Positions 1 through 7,936 of a DNA stretch of 64,000 bases are shown here, piece after piece. Position 1 is the stretch's first letter; the number at the start of each line of letters is the position of its first letter. A model generated the notes under the pieces. That model saw nothing but the letters and a program-made list of their open reading frames with translations, was not told the origin of the DNA and did no database searches. This stretch comes from Alkalibacter rhizosphaerae (GTDB lineage: Bacteria > Bacillota > Clostridia > Eubacteriales > Alkalibacteraceae), in contig NZ_CP071444.1 in assembly GCF_017352215.1 (NCBI RefSeq), positions 2,385,553 to 2,449,552 on the forward strand, read 5' to 3'. The position numbers and the translations under genes are program-made.

Positions 1-488
1 ACGCTTGTCTTCCACGTTTTCACACAAATCCGCCTTGGTCAAAACAACAACAGGCATTGCTCCACTGTCCCACGCAACGGAGAGGTAGCGTTCCAGTCGT
101 CTCAAGTTGAAATCATTGTTTAAAGCCATGCATAGAAAGACAAAATCAATATTGGTCGCAACGACCTGCTTTTGTTGGCTTGTCCCTGCAGCCATTCGGA
201 TGAAAGCGCTTTTTCTCGGCAAGATCTTGTGGATGATCCCCTTGCCAAAATCTCCTAAATTACGATCCAACAAAACAAAATCACCTACTGCCGGCAAGTT
301 TTCGCTACTCGTTGTCTGATGGCGCAACTTGCCCGACAAAACGGAAGCCATCGTCGTTTCACTGGTAGTCACCTGATACTGTCCCTTGTATTGGGCAACG
401 ACTCTTCCTATAAAAAGGTCCGGGTATTCGGATGCCAGCGCTCTTTCACGATCGGTGATTCCAAGCTCTATTATTTGATTTTTCATAT
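1..488 (-). CDS. rsgA: Ribosome small-subunit-dependent GTPase RsgA (3' part missing)
   Basis: RsgA is a circularly permuted GTPase that acts late in 30S ribosomal subunit assembly. Only the N-terminal 162 codons lie in the window: the OB-fold region (beginning MKNQIIELGITDRE) and the start of the GTPase domain. The segment ATNIDFVFLCMALNNDFNL and the G4-like motif VLTKADLC are typical of the family. The ATG at 488 has a GGAG eight bases upstream; an in-frame ATG at 506 is the alternative. It follows the YgbA-type gene by 12 bases, so the two are probably co-transcribed. The gene runs off the left edge, so the G1 and G3 motifs and the zinc-binding tail cannot be checked. Confidence 0.9.
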
Positions 489-500
489 TTTCACTCCAAC

Positions 501-791
501 TCATCGGGAAAACAAATGACGAAATGCATCCAGCGGGGAATGGAAAATCATTCTTGGGCCAGAATATCTCATGACATTTTTGACCTTTTGCCGCTCGTTC
601 GGATGAAAGCAATGGATGGAACATTTGGAACAAAAGGGTTTGGCAGATCCGTGAGGGCAATGGTCGATCCGCTGCCAGGCATAAGTGATCAGATTACCAC
701 AAGAGGGGCAGGGAGATCTCCCTGCATGATGCTTGGTACAGTAGATGATGGTCATTGTTTCAAAAATCCTTTTTTCTTTTGCAGGATCCAT
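501..791 (-). CDS. YgbA-type (nitrous-oxide-stimulated promoter family) cysteine-rich protein
   Basis: A 96-residue protein of the YgbA_NO family, whose E. coli member is linked to nitrosative stress; its biochemistry is poorly defined. Visible family marks are the N-terminal ETMTIIYC, the CPSCGNLITYAWQR zinc-ribbon-like part, the CPHGSAKPFCSKCSIHC cysteine cluster and the tail MRYSGPRM. Nine cysteines suggest a zinc or iron site. The start has GGAGG seven bases upstream. It lies between the MoaE-like gene and rsgA on the same strand. No regulator site was recognised. Identification is by remembered family motifs. Confidence 0.75.
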   Translation of the reverse strand: MDPAKEKRIFETMTIIYCTKHHAGRSPCPSCGNLITYAWQRIDHCPHGSAKPFCSKCSIHCFHPNERQKVKNVMRYSGPRMIFHSPLDAFRHLFSR

Positions 792-836
792 AAATTCCTC
801 CGAAATTTCAATGATGTTCTACCGTCTTTGAACAAT

Positions 837-1238
837 CTAGACTTTATGCTCCAACTCAACAACACACTGGGTCTTGATTATCTCAACCAAATATTGGAGG
901 CCGTCTATAACGTGAGGACGGATGTCTCCACCGATCAAAACATACATGATATCGTCGCCAACATCCAGCAATCCTTCGTTGAGCCAAACGCGAACATAGA
1001 ATATGCCATCCAGCGCGTAGGTTTCTTCAATGGCCTTTTGGACTTTTTCTTCATCATAAGAAAAGGTAAGTTGTTGGACTACGGTTCCGTCATCGATGCC
1101 TTGTCGTACTTGAGCCTTTGGTGTTTGACGGACCGTACCGTTGTGCACCAGAAACATGCCTACATTAGATGCTTGCGGATCTTCTTTCGCTTCCTTCAAC
1201 CAGAGATCCATGGAAGGCGACATCTTTTTATCCGTCAT
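837..1238 (-). CDS. MoaE-like molybdenum cofactor biosynthesis protein
   Basis: A 133-residue protein resembling the short clostridial proteins annotated as molybdopterin synthase large subunit (MoaE). Recognisable segments are WLKEAKEDPQASNVGMFLVH, HNGTVRQTPKA, FYVRVWLNEG and DIMYVLIGGDIRPHV. Classical MoaE joins MoaD to convert precursor Z to molybdopterin. This form is shorter and I cannot confirm the catalytic lysines, so the function is assigned by family only. Its ATG overlaps the stop of the upstream purC remnant (ATTATGA), and its ribosome-binding site (GAGGAG) lies inside that remnant, so the two are translationally coupled. Confidence 0.65.
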   Translation of the reverse strand: MTDKKMSPSMDLWLKEAKEDPQASNVGMFLVHNGTVRQTPKAQVRQGIDDGTVVQQLTFSYDEEKVQKAIEETYALDGIFYVRVWLNEGLLDVGDDIMYVLIGGDIRPHVIDGLQYLVEIIKTQCVVELEHKV

Positions 1239-1438
1239 AATGATACACTCCTCAGCATGATCTCCTCCAAACGCAACGGCTCTACATAGTTGTATGCCGT
1301 TATGGATCGTTCATCAATGTCAGCATCGACAAAATGGGTGGAGATGTCGCCTGTGACATCATCTTTAAACCTCAATGAATAATTTCCATCTTCCTTCTTG
1401 TACACGTCTTTGGTTTTTCCAGTGTAAACATGTTTCAT
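1235..1438 (-). pseudogene. purC: purC (SAICAR synthetase) remnant with internal deletion
   Basis: The 67-codon frame starts like SAICAR synthetase: MKHVYTGKTKDVYKKEDG then FKDDVTGD, the nucleotide-binding N-terminus. It then jumps to STHFVDADIDERSIT, which in full-length PurC lies about 50 residues later. Everything after that (roughly 140 residues, with the substrate-binding and SSDQ-type regions) is missing. The ORF ends RLEEIMLRSVSL by running into the start of the MoaE-like gene. A full protein is about 235 residues, so this cannot be an active enzyme. The start keeps a good GGAGGG ribosome-binding site. Either purine synthesis uses another copy or the fragment survives as a translated leader for the next gene. 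Confidence 0.7.
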
Positions 1439-1576
1439 TGTCGTCCCTCCAATTATCATGCTTGATGCAGCATCTGTTTCTATTATTCTACATCAAAATC
1501 TGTAGGAAGTGTCAAAAAAATGGAAGCCAGAAGGTCAAGACACCTTTCATGACTTCCATGTGATACACCAAGAACA

Positions 1577-2638
1577 TTAAGAATCATTTTGCGTTACTTT
1601 GACTACTCCATTGGGAGTACCCGGAAGAATAACTTGTAGAAGATATTTGCCTTCGTCTTTTGGCAGATCGAAATCTGCCAGGGGCATGTCTTTATCATTG
1701 GTATAGATCAGATCGTTGTGTTGATCGTAGACCTTCACATCAACCACGGTTTCCCGGTCGTAATAATTGTCTAATCCGTGAGCAGTAGCAATGATATGCT
1801 TTCCTTGAGCAGCATCGACAAGGATCCACTTTTCCTTAGTCTGCGTAAATCCAAGAACGATGGTTTGATCCAGGGGCACAGCTTCTGTAATGCTGTCGCC
1901 ATCGTTGGTGACCGGATCCAAGCCTTCCACCAGTTCCACGGTGCACTGGCTGATAGAGCCGGCATCCAGATCGTGAAATATAACGCGATAAGAACCTTTT
2001 GGAACATAAACGATTCGTTCATTCCATTCCGTGGAGTGTATGACCACATCGGAAATCAGCGGATCCTGATCGTTGATGATGGAAAAAGAACAGTCCTCCT
2101 CCGGAAGCAGGGCAGTCTTGCCCTGGATGCTCACGACCCTATTTTCATTCACTGTTAAAGTATACTCGCTGGTGCCGGCAGGAGAGGTCAGTTGCACCTG
2201 TGTTTTACCAGGATGTAAAAGAGTCTCCGATGAGTTGGAAGCATGTGCGATGGTCAAGCGGATGCTCCCCATGCCTTTTTCACAGATCAAGGTTCCATGA
2301 CCCGGGAAGTCGGAAACAAGGGATAAACCATCCAATGGGTTGCCGGACACGGTAGCGAGCAGATCGTCGTTTTCATCACGCAAGGTCAATGTAACTGGGT
2401 CGTCACTGGGTGGTCCGGATTCTGTGTCGTCAGAAAGCTGCAAACGGATCCTTCCGGTCGACCCTTCCAAAGGGATCGCAAAACTTCCGACTTCATCCAA
2501 ATGGATGCCATCTTCGTTTAGATATCCCTTGTCCATGTTAATGGATTCCAAAAAGATGGTGTCGGCATTATTGCAACCAGTCAAACACCACACAACCAAA
2601 AAAATGAGCAGACATGAGAATAGGATACTTTTTTTCAT
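1577..2638 (-). CDS. Uncharacterised lipoprotein with C-terminal pre-peptidase-like domain
   Basis: A 353-residue predicted lipoprotein: a basic N-terminus, a hydrophobic stretch and a lipobox ending LTGC at about residue 22. The mature part is acidic and beta-rich. Residues about 250-350 (from EAVPLDQTIVLG to YLLQVILPGTPNGVV) resemble the bacterial pre-peptidase C-terminal fold, which binds surfaces or folds extracellular proteins. No catalytic motif was seen. It is the last gene of the cassette DUF2975-XRE-membrane protein-lipoprotein, 70 bases after the 422-codon membrane gene. A second lipoprotein ends a similar cassette at 39042-40013, though the two sequences are not obviously alike. 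Confidence 0.7.
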   Translation of the reverse strand: MKKSILFSCLLIFLVVWCLTGCNNADTIFLESINMDKGYLNEDGIHLDEVGSFAIPLEGSTGRIRLQLSDDTESGPPSDDPVTLTLRDENDDLLATVSGNPLDGLSLVSDFPGHGTLICEKGMGSIRLTIAHASNSSETLLHPGKTQVQLTSPAGTSEYTLTVNENRVVSIQGKTALLPEEDCSFSIINDQDPLISDVVIHSTEWNERIVYVPKGSYRVIFHDLDAGSISQCTVELVEGLDPVTNDGDSITEAVPLDQTIVLGFTQTKEKWILVDAAQGKHIIATAHGLDNYYDRETVVDVKVYDQHNDLIYTNDKDMPLADFDLPKDEGKYLLQVILPGTPNGVVKVTQNDS

Positions 2639-2708
2639 TTCTTTTACGCCTCCGGTCGGCAGGTTGGATCCTGCCTTCTATACACGTATTATATCAAAAA
2701 TAAATCCA

Positions 2709-3971
2709 TCAGTATGTAAAAAATATAGGGAAGGCGAAGACGACCAAAGCAGCCCATAAGCCATATACGGGCAGGAATCGGACCACTGCTGCTGCAAGTT
2801 GGACCTTTTGCTTTTTTTTGCGCAGAAACTGAAAAGAGGCGACAAGGATCGATGCCAGATGGATCCAAACGATAAGGTTCAATCCCAATACGGCCAACCG
2901 GTTCGCCGTCACGCCAAAAGCAGCCAATCGGAATAGGATGGCCGACAGACCGAGACTGTCAAGGAGCAAGGTCAAAGAAATCAATACGGTATGGATCATG
3001 GAAAAGAGAAGATTTTTACCAGTCGGACTCGTCTCAAGAACAAAGAACATGGTTATTGCAAGTACAAATAGAAGGACGCCGTTGTAAATCAATAAAAAAT
3101 CACGGTCCATGAATGGATTTTTATTAGATGAAACAACAAAAAAAACAAATGCGATCAATGTCAACAATACTATAGGACTGAATATCTTTGAAAGATGAGC
3201 CGAGGCATTGCCGGAAAAGCCTCGTTCCCTGGCTGCCAAGCCAGCTGCAACGACCGTCAGGCCAACAGCACCGAACAGGACTACGTTTTCAAAGTAAAAC
3301 TCGGATATTTCCATGCCGATCATGGAAAAAAGCTGCAGCGTCATACCGGTGACCAGGATCCCGCCAATGGCCATGGCTCCATAGAGCAAAGCAAATTCCA
3401 CTTGAAATTTGATATAGGAGACCCTTGCGTCATGATCCATGAATCGGTCGCCGGTGTAGGCTGCTCCAAGTAGCATCCACAACCAAACAGGGAAGTGGAG
3501 ATACGCTAAAATGATGCTGTCCCGATTTTCCAACGGCAACAGGTTCAAATACACTCCAGACAAGAAGAAAAGAAGCAGTACTAAAATGCTGATCCTTTTC
3601 GCGGGTTTGTATTCTGAAAGAAAGTAGATAGAAAGGAACAGGAAGATCCCAAAAACGATATTGACTGATGCAATTTTTTGGTCGACGATCAAGGGAAAGA
3701 GAAGTCGACCTGCTATTCCAGATCCTATTGCCAATCCAAGTATTTTAAACAAGTGGAAGGGGAGGAGCTTTTTCTTTTCTTCGTGCGGCTTCATCCCATT
3801 CTCGAATTCATAATACAGCCTCTCCATCCAGACTGTTTTGATTGCTGAGTCTTCCCACAGGGGCAGGGCTTCTTCATAATGTTTTCGAAAGAGTGCCGGA
3901 TCTTTTTGATAGAGTTCTTCCAATTTTTTTGGATCGTCTCCATGGATCAATACCATGTTGTCTTTTTTCAT
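2709..3971 (-). CDS. Uncharacterised polytopic membrane protein (DUF2157/DUF4401-like architecture)
   Basis: About 420 residues. The N-terminal 70 residues are soluble and charged; ten or more hydrophobic segments follow to the C-terminus (VFAFPIFFTY). No catalytic motif was recognised. The layout (soluble head, then a many-pass membrane domain) recalls DUF2157/DUF4401 proteins but I cannot place it firmly. The ATG at 3971 has GGGG seven bases upstream; a TTG two codons earlier is the other possible start. It begins 23 bases after the XRE regulator stop, so it is probably part of that regulated operon and may be the effector or the sensed component. Confidence 0.6.
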   Translation of the reverse strand: MKKDNMVLIHGDDPKKLEELYQKDPALFRKHYEEALPLWEDSAIKTVWMERLYYEFENGMKPHEEKKKLLPFHLFKILGLAIGSGIAGRLLFPLIVDQKIASVNIVFGIFLFLSIYFLSEYKPAKRISILVLLLFFLSGVYLNLLPLENRDSIILAYLHFPVWLWMLLGAAYTGDRFMDHDARVSYIKFQVEFALLYGAMAIGGILVTGMTLQLFSMIGMEISEFYFENVVLFGAVGLTVVAAGLAARERGFSGNASAHLSKIFSPIVLLTLIAFVFFVVSSNKNPFMDRDFLLIYNGVLLFVLAITMFFVLETSPTGKNLLFSMIHTVLISLTLLLDSLGLSAILFRLAAFGVTANRLAVLGLNLIVWIHLASILVASFQFLRKKKQKVQLAAAVVRFLPVYGLWAALVVFAFPIFFTY

Positions 3972-3993
3972 GATCAAACCCCATTTCCATCGA

Positions 3994-4221
3994 TCAAAGC
4001 GATGGATCCCTTTCTGGATTTGGTTGATATTCCAGTAGATCGCCGGGTTGGCAGTCTAAAGCATTACATATTGCGTCCAGGGTGGTCAGCCGGATCGCTT
4101 TTGCCTTGCCATTTTTAAGAATGGACATATTTGCCATGGTGATCCCCACTTTTTCCGACAACTCGGTCACACTCATTTTTCTTTTGGCCAGCATAACATC
4201 GATATTTATTATAATTGCCAT
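3994..4221 (-). CDS. YozG-like XRE-family transcriptional regulator
   Basis: A 75-residue single-domain Cro/C1-type helix-turn-helix protein. MSVTELSEKVGITMANMSIL is the helix-turn-helix and the tail is CQPGDLLEYQP, typical of the small YozG-like regulators that accompany DUF2975 proteins. It starts nine bases after the DUF2975 stop with an AGGTG ribosome-binding site, so the pair is co-translated. It probably represses its own operon through the 14-bp inverted repeat at 4754-4767, which lies inside the promoter. The signal it senses is unknown. It is closely similar in build to the regulator at 40000-40230. Confidence 0.88.
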   Translation of the reverse strand: MAIIINIDVMLAKRKMSVTELSEKVGITMANMSILKNGKAKAIRLTTLDAICNALDCQPGDLLEYQPNPERDPSL

Positions 4222-4230
4222 AAGGTCACC

Positions 4231-4713
4231 TCACACAGTCCAGTCGTATTCCGACTTGTAGCGCATTGCTTCCTGCAGCAAAGCTTGTAAAATTGCTGCA
4301 AAAACACCAATGGCGGCTGCGGCAAATAAAAAGACGATAGCGATCAACAGGAATCCGGGTGCATCATCTGCATCAGCGACCATGTAGAAGAAGGGCATGC
4401 CAATTATGTAGAGGGTCACTAAAGACAAAGCCGACAGCTTGATTCTTTTAAGGGTTCGAACCGAAAATTCGGAAAAAGCGTTCTGATGATCGATAAAAGT
4501 CAACAATTGCCATGTTTGATAAATGGCGTATACGAAGGGTATGATGGTAGCGGACAATATCAAAAAAACGAAATAGGAAACAAATATTTGATCAGGAAAC
4601 AAAAAAGCGGCAAGAGAGCTGATTTTTGGAATCATTATTACACCAAAGAGACAAACCAAGCCACCAAGCAGCAAGACGGCCAGCTTTAAAAAAAGTGTAG
4701 ATCCTTTATACAT
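4231..4713 (-). CDS. DUF2975 membrane protein
   Basis: About 160 residues with four predicted membrane segments: near LKLAVLLLGGLVCLFGV, VSYFVFLILSATIIPF, LSALSLVTLYIIGMPF and FLLIAIVFLFAAAAIG. It ends with an amphipathic stretch before the XRE gene (LLQEAMRYKSEYDWTV). DUF2975 proteins are almost always paired with a small XRE regulator, as here, and are presumed membrane partners of it. I chose the ATG at 4713 because AGAGG lies ten bases upstream; an upstream in-frame TTG at 4731 overlaps that site. It is the first gene of the cassette. Confidence 0.8.
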   Translation of the reverse strand: MYKGSTLFLKLAVLLLGGLVCLFGVIMIPKISSLAAFLFPDQIFVSYFVFLILSATIIPFVYAIYQTWQLLTFIDHQNAFSEFSVRTLKRIKLSALSLVTLYIIGMPFFYMVADADDAPGFLLIAIVFLFAAAAIGVFAAILQALLQEAMRYKSEYDWTV

Positions 4714-4745
4714 TTTTTCACGACCTCTCAAAAAGTTTCAATGTC

Positions 4746-4774
4746 ATTATAACACGATGTTTATCGTAAAACAA
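4746..4774 (-). promoter_or_regulatory. Sigma-A-type promoter of the DUF2975/XRE operon
   Basis: On the minus strand TTGTTT (4769-4774) and TATAAT (4746-4751) are separated by 17 bases. The spacer contains the inverted repeat ACGAT-4-ATCGT, so a bound regulator would block RNA polymerase. Confidence 0.65.
4754..4767. promoter_or_regulatory. Probable XRE operator (inverted repeat)
   Basis: ACGAT GTTT ATCGT is a perfect 5-bp inverted repeat in the promoter spacer of the DUF2975/XRE operon. Its position suggests autorepression by the XRE protein; this is inference from position and symmetry. Confidence 0.5.
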
Positions 4775-4865
4775 TAAATAAATATTGAAAAAAAGCAGTT
4801 TTAGTATCGTCGATCGAAAAAAAATATCCCCCAAATCAATGGGGGATACATATTGGTTGGAGGTC

Positions 4866-5876
4866 TTAGAATTTTTCTTCGCTCATTTTGTCGATGGCTT
4901 TCGATATAGATTCGTACACTCCCGGGAAGATGCTGCCCGGTCCACCTTGTGCGATGCAGGGGATGTAGTAGTGTTTGCCGCACTTTTCAATGGATTGACG
5001 AACTTCTGCTTCTATACTCTCATCTGTCCAGTCTTCCGTGTCGACAACAGCGCTGTCCAGATTTCCCATGAAGGAAATTTGTCCGCCATATTTTTTGATC
5101 AGTTCCGGCACGTTGTTGGTAGGAATGCAACCCTGGAAAATATCGATGCCGACTTCGATCATGTAAGGTACAAGATTAGCTGCATAAGAGTCACTATGAT
5201 GAACGATCAATTCAACACCGTTTTCTTTGTAGAATCCGTAGATTTTTTTGTATGCAGGTACGATAAACTCTTCAAACATGGCTGGAGACAAGAAGGAGTT
5301 TGTAGAGCTGCCCCAGTCATCGTGATGGAAGATGCAGTCGGGCTTGTAATACTTGACCAATTCTGCAGCATACCGCAGTTCATATTCTGTAAAATAATCG
5401 ATCAATTCGTGCATGGCTTCCGGCTCTTCATAGAAGTTCAACAGTGCATCATCCATACCCATCAAGTGGTGGCATTGCTCGAAAATTCCAGGAGCAACAA
5501 ATGCGGTCGCAAATACTTCATTGCGATCGATTGCTTCAACGGCTGGTAGGAAAGGTGCCCAAGCTTCCGGCGGGAAGTCGGTTTTTGGCGCTTTGACAAC
5601 TTCTTTCCATTTGGTGATGTCTTTAATAACCTTGTGCTCTTGATCATGTACCGGGAATCCGGCGGGAACATTTTCTGGCCATGCGTAAGTTACGCCCCAA
5701 GCGTTTTTCTTTGGCTCTCCACCTGGCATCGGACGTTCCCCTTGTGCAGAGATAGGGTCGCCCATGATCATGCCATAAATGGCATCGGTGCACATAAACG
5801 CTTCGTACTGATTCACAAACCGATCCGGATTACCTCCGCGGATCGTTTCCAATAAGTTTTGTCTTTTCGTTAACAT
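4866..5876 (-). CDS. UroD-family (corrinoid-type) methyltransferase
   Basis: A 336-residue protein of the uroporphyrinogen decarboxylase superfamily, which in anaerobes includes the methylcobamide:CoM / folate methyltransferases (MtaA, MtbA and relatives) as well as true UroD. Visible landmarks are the start KRQNLLETIRGGNPDRF, the barrel segments FHHDDWGSSTNSFLSP and VELIVHHSDSYAANLVP, and FQGCIPTNNVPE; the histidines and cysteine could bind zinc as in the methyltransferase branch. The haem-pathway signature of true UroD is not seen and no hem genes are nearby. It stands alone; a corrinoid protein lies at 17787. The start has AGGAGG six bases upstream. The substrate is unknown. Confidence 0.8.
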   Translation of the reverse strand: MLTKRQNLLETIRGGNPDRFVNQYEAFMCTDAIYGMIMGDPISAQGERPMPGGEPKKNAWGVTYAWPENVPAGFPVHDQEHKVIKDITKWKEVVKAPKTDFPPEAWAPFLPAVEAIDRNEVFATAFVAPGIFEQCHHLMGMDDALLNFYEEPEAMHELIDYFTEYELRYAAELVKYYKPDCIFHHDDWGSSTNSFLSPAMFEEFIVPAYKKIYGFYKENGVELIVHHSDSYAANLVPYMIEVGIDIFQGCIPTNNVPELIKKYGGQISFMGNLDSAVVDTEDWTDESIEAEVRQSIEKCGKHYYIPCIAQGGPGSIFPGVYESISKAIDKMSEEKF

Positions 5877-6132
5877 GTTTCCTCCTATAAATTTTGACTT
5901 TTAATTATTTTATCAGACATTCTCATCTGTAATTTTGATAGTCACCCACGTCGTAAAAAAGAAAGTTGGTTCTCTAAAACGACGACCATCGCAACACATG
6001 ATGAAAATATCAAATAATCGTTTACATCAGGCTGTGAAAATTCTAGGCCCGTATATCATAATTATAAAGCAATTTCTAATATTTGTCCATATTGAATTCT
6101 TTCAAATTCTAACCAAGAAATATTTAGAAACC

Positions 6133-6561
6133 CTATCTGTCGTTTTCCGGATATCGGGCTTTTAAAAAGTCAACGGATTGAAGGATCATCTCTTTCAGAA
6201 CGTTCACATCGATGTCAGCCAGCTTGTTGATATAAACACAAGCTTTTCCGGTCGTGTGCTTCCCCAGATCTTTCAATAGTGTTTCCCGGGAATCGTCTCC
6301 GGTGGCAAAGTATAGGCTGATCTTGGATTTTCTTGGAGAAAATCCCACCAAAGGGGCATCTCCTTCATGACCTGATTCATATTTGTAGTGATAAGAACCA
6401 AAACCGATGATGCTGGGGCCCCACATCTTTGGAGGATATCCCGTCGCTTCTGAAAAGATCTTAACCAAACGTGTTGCGTCTTCCCTTTTTTTTGGATTTT
6501 CTACGCTATCGATAAAGTCTTCCACGCTGGCATCCGTTTCTTTTGTTTTTTGTTCAGCCAT
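6133..6561 (-). CDS. DUF1801 (YdhG-like) domain protein
   Basis: A 142-residue DUF1801 protein. Diagnostic pieces are VEDFIDSVENPKKREDA, MWGPSIIGFGSYHYKYESG and FSPRKSKISLYF, then GKACVYINKLADIDV. The family has an iron-chaperone-like fold, but its physiological role is unclear. Three ATGs are clustered; the one at 6561 has AGGAG at nine bases, whereas the first touches its ribosome-binding site, so 6561 is preferred. The gene sits just after the ZIP transporter gene on the same strand (36 bases between their coding ends), so co-transcription is possible. Confidence 0.8.
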   Translation of the reverse strand: MAEQKTKETDASVEDFIDSVENPKKREDATRLVKIFSEATGYPPKMWGPSIIGFGSYHYKYESGHEGDAPLVGFSPRKSKISLYFATGDDSRETLLKDLGKHTTGKACVYINKLADIDVNVLKEMILQSVDFLKARYPENDR

Positions 6562-6596
6562 GGTCATCATCTCCTATCTGAACTTTCGATCGCTCA

Positions 6597-7406
6597 CTAT
6601 ATAAACATCAAAAGGCTTACCGCCATAACAGCCATTCCGGCAATTAATCCATATATGGACAGGTGGTGTTCACCATATTCTTCAGCAGAAGGAAGCAATT
6701 CATCCAAACTTATATACACCATGATTCCCGCAACGGAAGCGAAGATGAAACCAAAGACGGCATCATTGAGAAAACGATATAGGATCAGGTATCCAACGAT
6801 GGCACCGATGGGTTCCGATAATCCGGACAGAAAGGACCATTTAAAGGCTTGCCTTCTGCTGCCAGTTGCATAAAAGATGGGAACAGCAACAGCGATCCCT
6901 TCTGGAATGTTGTGGATGGCAATAGCGATGGCGATGGGGATTCCCAGGCTTGGATCGCTCAGTGCTGCAGTGAATGTTGCCAAACCTTCCGGGAAGTTGT
7001 GAATGCCGATGGCCAAAGCGGTAAACAAGCCCATTCGCATCAGATTTTCCTTATGTTCTTTACTGGTCCCGTCCATTTCCTCCACGGTATGCACCTCGTG
7101 AGGGTTTTCCGTTTTTGGGATCAATTTATCGATAAGTGCAATAAGCAATATACCAAAGAAAAAACCACCGACGGTTACCCAGGTTCCCATTCGTAGTCCT
7201 AGATAAGAAGTCAATGCTTCCTTGGCTTTAACAAAGATTTCTACAAAAGAAACGTAGATCATGACCCCGGCTGAGAAACCAAGTGATACGGACAAAAACC
7301 TGGTACTGGTTTTCTTCGTGAGCAATGCCAGAGCACTGCCAATTCCGGTGGATAATCCGGCAAACAGGGTTAAAGCGAAAGCGAAGATTACGTTGGACAT
7401 TTCCAT
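6597..7406 (-). CDS. zupT: ZIP-family divalent metal transporter (ZupT)
   Basis: A 269-residue integral membrane protein importing zinc and possibly other divalent metals. It has eight predicted membrane segments and both ZIP signature motifs: [10 protein letters not shown] in segment 4 and [10 protein letters not shown] in segment 5, which form the binuclear metal site. The loop between segments 3 and 4 carries [16 protein letters not shown], a weak histidine/acid loop. The length matches ZupT. AGGAGG lies six bases before the ATG. The upstream region holds a TATAAT box flanked by TAAAGTA/TACTTTA arms (7441-7472), a possible metal-regulator site. Confidence 0.93.
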   Translation of the reverse strand: MEMSNVIFAFALTLFAGLSTGIGSALALLTKKTSTRFLSVSLGFSAGVMIYVSFVEIFVKAKEALTSYLGLRMGTWVTVGGFFFGILLIALIDKLIPKTENPHEVHTVEEMDGTSKEHKENLMRMGLFTALAIGIHNFPEGLATFTAALSDPSLGIPIAIAIAIHNIPEGIAVAVPIFYATGSRRQAFKWSFLSGLSEPIGAIVGYLILYRFLNDAVFGFIFASVAGIMVYISLDELLPSAEEYGEHHLSIYGLIAGMAVMAVSLLMFI

Positions 7407-7440
7407 GTTGTTACCTCCTTGCGAGCGGGATATTAGGCAT

Positions 7441-7472
7441 TAAAGTAAATTATATCAACATTAAGTACTTTA
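7441..7472. promoter_or_regulatory. Inverted repeat over the zupT -10 box
   Basis: TAAAGTA (7441-7447) and TACTTTA (7466-7472) are perfect inverted arms that bracket the minus-strand TATAAT at 7449-7454 upstream of zupT. This could be an operator for a metal-responsive repressor; the regulator is not in the window. Confidence 0.35.
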
Positions 7473-7555
7473 TTAGATTGTAACATATTCAACGGACAAC
7501 GATGCAGGAGAAATAGAATGCTCGGAATTTAAAAGATCATCATCTGGAAGGAAAA

Positions 7556-7589
7556 GTCCAGCGCATCGCATGGTGACGATACGCTGGAC
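7556..7589 (-). terminator. Terminator after the mini-lipoprotein gene
   Basis: A 13-bp stem with one wobble pair (GTCCAGCGTATCG / CGATGCGCTGGAC on the minus strand) with an eight-base loop, followed by TTTTCC, 18 bases past the stop codon at 7608. Confidence 0.8.
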
Positions 7590-7607
7590 ATAATGTTTGC
7601 ACAAAAT

Positions 7608-7820
7608 TCATTCGATCCTTGTTTTATTGTTGCCGTCAAAGTCGACCTTATAGGCAGCGCCAGAGTATTCGCCGTAATAGATGACGTTGTCATCGCTGTA
7701 AAAGATCCAACCATCCTCCACCATCAACCGATTGACTGTTGGTCCTTTCGGGGAAGAGCAGGAAGCAACAAGCAAAAGACCAAAAACGATTGCAAGGATA
7801 ATAGCAATGCGCGTTCTCAT
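7608..7820 (-). CDS. Mini-lipoprotein with a single DUF5050-like repeat
   Basis: A 70-residue predicted lipoprotein: the signal peptide ends at the lipobox LVASC (Cys about residue 21), then a 50-residue mature chain. DGWIFYSDDNVIYYGEYSG followed by YKVDFDGNNKTRI matches one blade of the DUF5050 beta-propeller repeat, which normally occurs in runs of five or more. With only one blade this is either a truncated propeller gene or a small stand-alone form. It has its own ribosome-binding site (AGGAGA) and a strong terminator, so it looks expressed. No partner gene is evident. Confidence 0.6.
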   Translation of the reverse strand: MRTRIAIILAIVFGLLLVASCSSPKGPTVNRLMVEDGWIFYSDDNVIYYGEYSGAAYKVDFDGNNKTRIE

Positions 7821-7936
7821 GGATCTCGTCTCCTTCTTGGATTGATTATTCTGTGTGAACCTTAAAGAAAATGTCTATCTATTCCATATATTTACTCATT
7901 CCGAATTTTTAAACAAGACTCGAAAACTATATTTTT

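Noticed and set aside
516..1289. 257-codon open frame on the plus strand
   Set aside because: It lies antisense across the YgbA-type gene, the MoaE-like gene and the purC remnant, which match known families on the minus strand with good ribosome-binding sites.
4785..5549. 254-codon plus-strand frame
   Set aside because: Antisense shadow of the UroD-family gene; its sequence has no family features.
5949..5984. CGTCGT / ACGACG inverted repeat between the UroD and DUF1801 genes
   Set aside because: Arms of six bases with a 24-base gap and no link to a promoter or T run; too weak to call.
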